From assembly GCA_910586775.1 (NCBI GenBank), contig CAJUJN010000136.1, positions 1 to 5,939 on the forward strand: DNA of 5,939 nt, given 5' to 3'. Numbering within the stretch: position 1 is the first letter of the stretch; every line of letters starts with the position of its first letter. Source of the stretch: an uncultured Acetatifactor sp. GTDB taxonomy: Bacteria; Bacillota; Clostridia; Lachnospirales; Lachnospiraceae. Both the position numbers and the translations under genes were made by a program. Under the pieces are notes generated by a model, which ran no database searches, had not been told where the DNA came from, and worked only from the letters and a program-made list of their open reading frames with translations. Shown piece after piece: positions 4,952 to 5,939 of the stretch.

Positions 4952-5716
4952 ATGAATTGTTACGAAATCTATTTCAGTCCCACAGGAGGGACGCAAAAGG
5001 TTGCCCATATTCTGGCAAAAGGAATGGGGACTAAGTTCACAGAGATTGATATGATAAAATATCCTGACAAACTGCAGCAGTTAAAATTGACGGAGGAGGA
5101 CCTGTGCCTCATTGCCGTTCCGTCTTTCGGCGGCAGAGTTCCGTCCGCAGCGGCAGAAGAGCTGAAAAAGGCAAAGGGCTGCGGGGCGAAGGCAGTTCTG
5201 GCAGCCGTATATGGAAACAGGGCCATTGACGATACTTTGGCGGAATTGCAGGATATTGTTGAGGAGGCCGGGTTTACCTGCATTGCCGGGATAGAAGCGG
5301 TTGCGGAGCATTCCCTGATGCGTCAGTTCGGCGCAGGGCGGCCTGACGGGGCAGACGAGAGGGAATTGACGGATTTTGCGGCAAAGATCAAAGCCGGAAT
5401 GGAGGGAAACGGGACAGGAAATAAGCTGAAGCTTCCGGGAAACCGTCCTTACAGAGTATATAATGGAGTGCCGCTGAAACCGGAGGCAAAGGGGAAATGT
5501 GTGGCCTGCGGGCTTTGTGCAAAAGAATGCCCGGCAGGGGCAATTCCTGGGGACCATCCCCGGAGTACGGACAGGGAAAAGTGTATTTCCTGTATGCACT
5601 GTGTCCGGGTGTGCCCCCGGAAGGCAAGGAGCTGCAGCAGACTGCTGGGTTTTATGGCAGGGCAGAAATTGAAAAAGCACTGCGTAGGCAGAAAAGAGAA
5701 CCGGCTGTATTTGTAG
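4952..5716 (+). CDS. EFR1-type flavodoxin/2[4Fe-4S] ferredoxin fusion protein, 254 aa
   Basis: This is a cytosolic electron-transfer protein combining an FMN-binding flavodoxin-like domain with a bacterial ferredoxin domain. The flavodoxin part starts EIYFSPTGGTQKVA (5-18), whose SPTGGT is the FMN phosphate loop. VPSFGGRVPSAAAEEL (56-71) and AVLAAVYGNRAIDDTLAEL (81-99) follow, as expected for the family. The ferredoxin part has two complete C-x2-C-x2-C-x3-CP motifs: Cys183, 186, 189 and 193 in CVACGLCAKECP, and Cys211, 214, 217 and 221 in CISCMHCVRVCP. It ends with CVGRKENRLYL, a tail typical of EFR1 proteins. All eight ligands are present and length is normal, so the gene is intact. Such proteins are common in gut Clostridia; their redox partners are mostly unassigned. 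It begins 11 bp after the truncated kinase frame, so it is probably read from the same transcript. No promoter of its own is evident. Confidence 0.93.
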   Translation: MNCYEIYFSPTGGTQKVAHILAKGMGTKFTEIDMIKYPDKLQQLKLTEEDLCLIAVPSFGGRVPSAAAEELKKAKGCGAKAVLAAVYGNRAIDDTLAELQDIVEEAGFTCIAGIEAVAEHSLMRQFGAGRPDGADERELTDFAAKIKAGMEGNGTGNKLKLPGNRPYRVYNGVPLKPEAKGKCVACGLCAKECPAGAIPGDHPRSTDREKCISCMHCVRVCPRKARSCSRLLGFMAGQKLKKHCVGRKENRLYL

Positions 5717-5782
5717 CCAGGGGTGGCCTATTCTCCCCCGCTTTGTATGACCAGGGTGACAGTATTTCATTTCAGTCTCGTT

Positions 5783-5816
5783 GGAAAGGTGCAGCAGGAC
5801 TGTGGTGTACCTTTCC
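5783..5816. repeat. 11-bp inverted repeat (hairpin) after the EFR1 gene
   Basis: GGAAAGGTGCA (5783-5793) pairs with TGTACCTTTCC (5806-5816), 11 pairs with one G-U, around a 12-nt loop. No T-tract follows on either strand, so it is not a standard terminator. It is the first of several strong dyads in the 223-bp gene-free tail of the window. Confidence 0.7.
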
Positions 5817-5834
5817 GCCGCGGGAGCAGGGATA

Positions 5835-5855
5835 GCCGCGAAACGGCGCAATTTT
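5835..5855 (+). terminator. Weak candidate terminator for the EFR1 transcript
   Basis: GCCG (5835-5838) and CGGC (5844-5847) can form a short GC stem with loop CGAAA. The tail GCA followed by ATTTTT (5850-5855) is modest. Four pairs are few, so this is only a candidate; no better plus-strand terminator appears after 5716. Confidence 0.3.
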
Positions 5856-5872
5856 TCATGTTTAACCCCATT

Positions 5873-5928
5873 TCTGCGCGGTCTTTTGCGCATGTCAAGT
5901 TTGTGGATGCCGCGCAGACACAAACTTG
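5873..5928. repeat. Two interlocked perfect inverted repeats near the right edge
   Basis: TCTGCGCGG (5873-5881) is the exact reverse complement of CCGCGCAGA (5910-5918). CAAGTTTGTG (5896-5905) is the exact reverse complement of CACAAACTTG (5919-5928). The arms interleave, so in RNA the two stems compete. With no bases between 5918 and 5919, both full stems could not form as a normal pseudoknot. At DNA level the second dyad (13-bp spacer) could be a protein-binding site for a gene beyond the window. Confidence 0.72.
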
Positions 5929-5939
5929 GGATTGAAAAT

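Noticed and set aside
5081..5923. 280-codon minus-strand open frame through the EFR1 gene and tail
   Set aside because: It runs antisense to both intact 4Fe-4S motifs. Its start lies in the inverted-repeat region without a convincing ribosome site, so the frame is best read as a shadow.
5873..5928. Classical H-type RNA pseudoknot
   Set aside because: The order of the arms is right, but no nucleotides remain to cross the 9-bp first stem, so both full stems cannot form together. Mutually exclusive hairpins are more likely.

Overview
The window looks like accessory chromosome of a low-to-mid GC Gram-positive gut anaerobe, most likely a Clostridia/Lachnospiraceae member. The clues are strong AGGAGG-type ribosome sites, a consensus sigma-A promoter, an EFR1-type flavodoxin/ferredoxin, a lipoprotein with a DUF1311/LprI-like domain, and a cytosolic type I sulfatase. 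The species assignment is inference. Base composition is patchy: positions 1-300 are AT-rich, the sulfatase is clearly GC-rich, and the lipoprotein is intermediate. This suggests a mosaic of segments with different histories.

Layout. (1) At the left edge, on the minus strand, is the first 50 codons of a MarR-type regulator, with a perfect consensus promoter and a 10-bp dyad lying over it. (2) Positions ~217-658 hold what looks like a decayed plus-strand membrane-protein gene in two frames, closed by a good intrinsic terminator at 635-677. (3) A sulfatase gene (817-2292) follows, with its own extended -10 promoter. (4) A 296-bp gap (2293-2588) contains a possible broken small membrane peptide and a nest of inverted repeats. 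(5) A lipoprotein gene (2589-3614) combines a hexapeptide-repeat linker, an LprI-like domain and a beta-rich C-terminus. (6) After a 138-bp gap carrying short tandem repeats comes a two-TM protein of unknown function (3753-4466). (7) A uridine-kinase-family fragment lacking its P-loop (4542-4940) sits directly before (8) an intact EFR1-type ferredoxin (4952-5716), whose ribosome site overlaps the fragment's stop codon. (9) The last 223 bp hold no convincing gene but several long inverted repeats.

How the genes fit together. The sulfatase is probably an independent transcription unit acting on small sulfated compounds in the cytosol. The lipoprotein and the two-TM protein may form a cell-envelope pair, and the truncated kinase and the EFR1 protein are probably co-transcribed. 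I see no complete defence system, CRISPR array, transposase, tRNA or rRNA. The most interesting items are the P-loop-less kinase remnant, the structured 3' intergenic region, the modular lipoprotein and the regulator's operator/promoter architecture.
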